NCBI GenBank assembly: GCA_025331565.1
Contig: JAFREQ010000183.1
Coordinates: forward strand, 248,001-312,000
Origin: Holacanthus passer
Lineage: Eukaryota > Chordata > Actinopteri > Pomacanthidae
Length of the DNA: 64,000 nucleotides
Reading direction: 5' to 3'
Part shown: positions 62,256 through 64,000 of the stretch, in pieces
Position numbering within the stretch: position 1 is the stretch's first letter
How the letters are laid out: each line of letters begins with the position of its first letter
The notes under the pieces: generated by a model
The model's database searches: none
Seen by the model: only the letters and a program-made list of their open reading frames with translations
What the model was told of the DNA's origin: nothing
Made by a program: the position numbers and the translations under genes

Positions 62256-64000
62256 TATCCACTTCCTCAACTTTTGTAAGTGCAATGTCTTTTCCTTAAC
62301 TAATTAAAGCTTAAATTACCGGTCGGCCACTCATTTTTCATAAAGTGGCAGATTGTCACAAAAAACCCAGACGCTCCTCTGTGTCTCTCCACCCGTCCTT
62401 ACCATTTGTTGTTGTCACTCGCTGTTCAATCCAGGCACTTTTCAGAGAAGGGTTCAGCCATGCCTGTCTGACATGTAGATGCTACTGAGTGCCAGCGCAG
62501 GTGTGCGGTTGGCAACTGGAGTCTGACACTCAAACGGCTGTGACAGCTGAAAACTTGTGATACCTCACTAACCACTTCAAAACACGAACATCCTCCTGCT
62601 GCATTTTAACAGCACAAGCAAATGAAGTCGAGAATGTGTGCAGAGCCATTATGTGAGCTACACAGGGGCGTTTCATTGAGGATACAGTGCGAATTTGGAA
62701 CGAGTGAAATGTGATTCACGGCCTCTGAGGACCAGAAAACAAAGCAGGTTGTCCGCTGTGAATACTAATTATTGTGCTCCAGTTTTGGAGGAAAACTTGG
62801 GGACAAAATTTTAACCTTCACCCAGATGCTTGGAAAAGAATGACAACCCTCTGCCTAACTACACCAGCTTCTAATGCCAATTTGCAGGATTGCACCTGTC
62901 TGAGATTTGCAGCTCGGGGTTCACAGTCTGGATACGTAGCTTGGCATGTTCGCAGCTGTCAGGCCTCCTCTGCACCCTGCGTCCCTCTCCAGCGGGGGGA
63001 TTCTGTATTAGCTTTGATGAGAGCGAAACCCTGCAGCGGTCGGGGGGATCATTATGGGAACCACGTCTCCTGCGGTAGCTGGTAGCTACAGCCCTCGCCG
63101 CGGTGCAACTGCTGACGGGGTGGAATTAAACTCGGTTTGAGCTCGGAGAGCGAAGGCCGTGACCGTGAGGAATTTTTTACGGCGGGCCCTCAGACATCAC
63201 AGCGGTCCATCATGAGGTCTGTCCTCAGCAAAGCCTCCTGCATAGCTGCTCAACTATCAAAGGAGTGTGAGAGCTGCGAGAATTGAAGGCAGAACATCGA
63301 GTGTAAAAATGGGCTCAATCATTGAGAATAAGTATCACCTTTATATGGATGTGAGCAGGTTTAGTGGTACGCGTGAGGACGGATGTGACAGCCGGTCTTG
63401 TGAGGACATTTTAGGTTAGAAAGACATTTTTTTTTGCTAAATAAGTTATTATATTTATTACATTACACACATTTTGAGTCTCTGCCAGTTGCCTGACAAT
63501 AGCAGCACATAATCCCTCCATAAAACCACGTCTTATCTTTTTTTTTTGTATGGATTAAACAAAGATATAACGTGTCAATTAGAAATTTTAATGGTTCTGG
63601 AAGGTATATTTATTTTACTTTGGATGGAGTGAGGTTTCCCATCACTCTGAGTCTTTCAGCTTAGCTATGATAATCATCTCCTGGCTGTAGTGTTAAATTA
63701 AATGGACAGACATAAGAGTGGTATCGATCTTTCTCATTGCACTCTTGGCAAGAAAGCTATAAGCACATTTTCCAAAATGTAGAACTATTGTTTTAAAACC
63801 ATGTCCTTAAAAATGGAGGAAAAAAAAAATCAATGTGCTTGAACAATATAGAGTGAAGAAACTGCTTCTTCTTCTTGTCTCCTTCACGAGTTTTACATCG
63901 CCCACAAAATATGGATCTGAGATTAAATCCGTCTGAATGACGACCACATCTTTGTTGAAAGTGTTTATGGACATAAAGATATTAAAACTTGCATGTGTGC
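61420..64000. other. intergenic; no gene seen
   Basis: No exon, RNA gene or promoter is supportable. The 62774-63085 frame has no recognised domain. A T-run plus CA microsatellite is at 62205-62253. Confidence 0.7.
62205..62253. repeat. T-run followed by (CA)15
   Basis: About 18 T, then GCACAC... to 62253. Confidence 0.95.

Noticed and set aside
62774..63085. 103-residue open frame in the 3' intergenic part
   Set aside because: No recognised domain, no flanking exon or promoter signal, and cysteine-rich by base composition only.

Overview
The window is vertebrate, almost certainly ray-finned fish (teleost), nuclear DNA. Many short GT-AG exons are separated by AT-rich introns with CA microsatellites and dispersed repeats of kinds familiar from fish genomes. 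One protein-coding gene is supported, on the + strand: col5a1, the collagen type V alpha-1 chain. Family and paralogue were assigned from remembered human alpha-1(V) and alpha-1(XI) sequences; no database search was run. The exact species cannot be read from the sequence.

Layout. 1-9247 is the 3' part of one long intron; the four exons for the signal peptide and most of the TSPN/laminin-G domain lie upstream of the window. 9248-12239 holds the end of the TSPN domain and the variable region (exons 5-9), including an enlarged exon 7 and an exon 8 made of Gly/Ser/Thr-Val-His-Val repeats. 13883-16747 encodes the minor collagen helix and the NC2 hinge (exons 10-13). 17312-40158 encodes the major triple helix in 48 phase-0 exons (14-61), mostly 45, 54 or 108 nt; with the first two triplets of exon 62 this gives 338 uninterrupted Gly-X-Y triplets (1014 residues). 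40318-47183 encodes the furin site and the COLFI C-propeptide (exons 62-66), with two alternative 69-nt versions of exon 64 only 64 nt apart. The 3' UTR runs to about 49.4 kb. Counting back from the stop codon, with the two exon-64 versions counted once, the first visible exon is number 5, which agrees with the 66-exon human gene as I recall it. The visible coding sequence is 5421 nt (1806 residues plus stop) and has no frameshift or internal stop.

The remaining 14.6 kb (49.4-64 kb) is intergenic. I see no gene there, only transposon debris: an inverted partner of a MITE found in intron 64, nested inside a hAT-like repeat; a decayed LINE reverse transcriptase on the minus strand that appears to be split by another retroelement tail; and microsatellites.

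Functionally, the gene encodes a regulatory fibrillar collagen chain. The retained N-terminal TSPN/variable region limits fibril diameter, the 1014-residue helix co-assembles with other collagen chains, and the C-propeptide selects and registers the three chains. The features most worth a second look are the repeat-built variable region, the exon 64 pair, and splice signals in which an acceptor and a donor consensus coincide.
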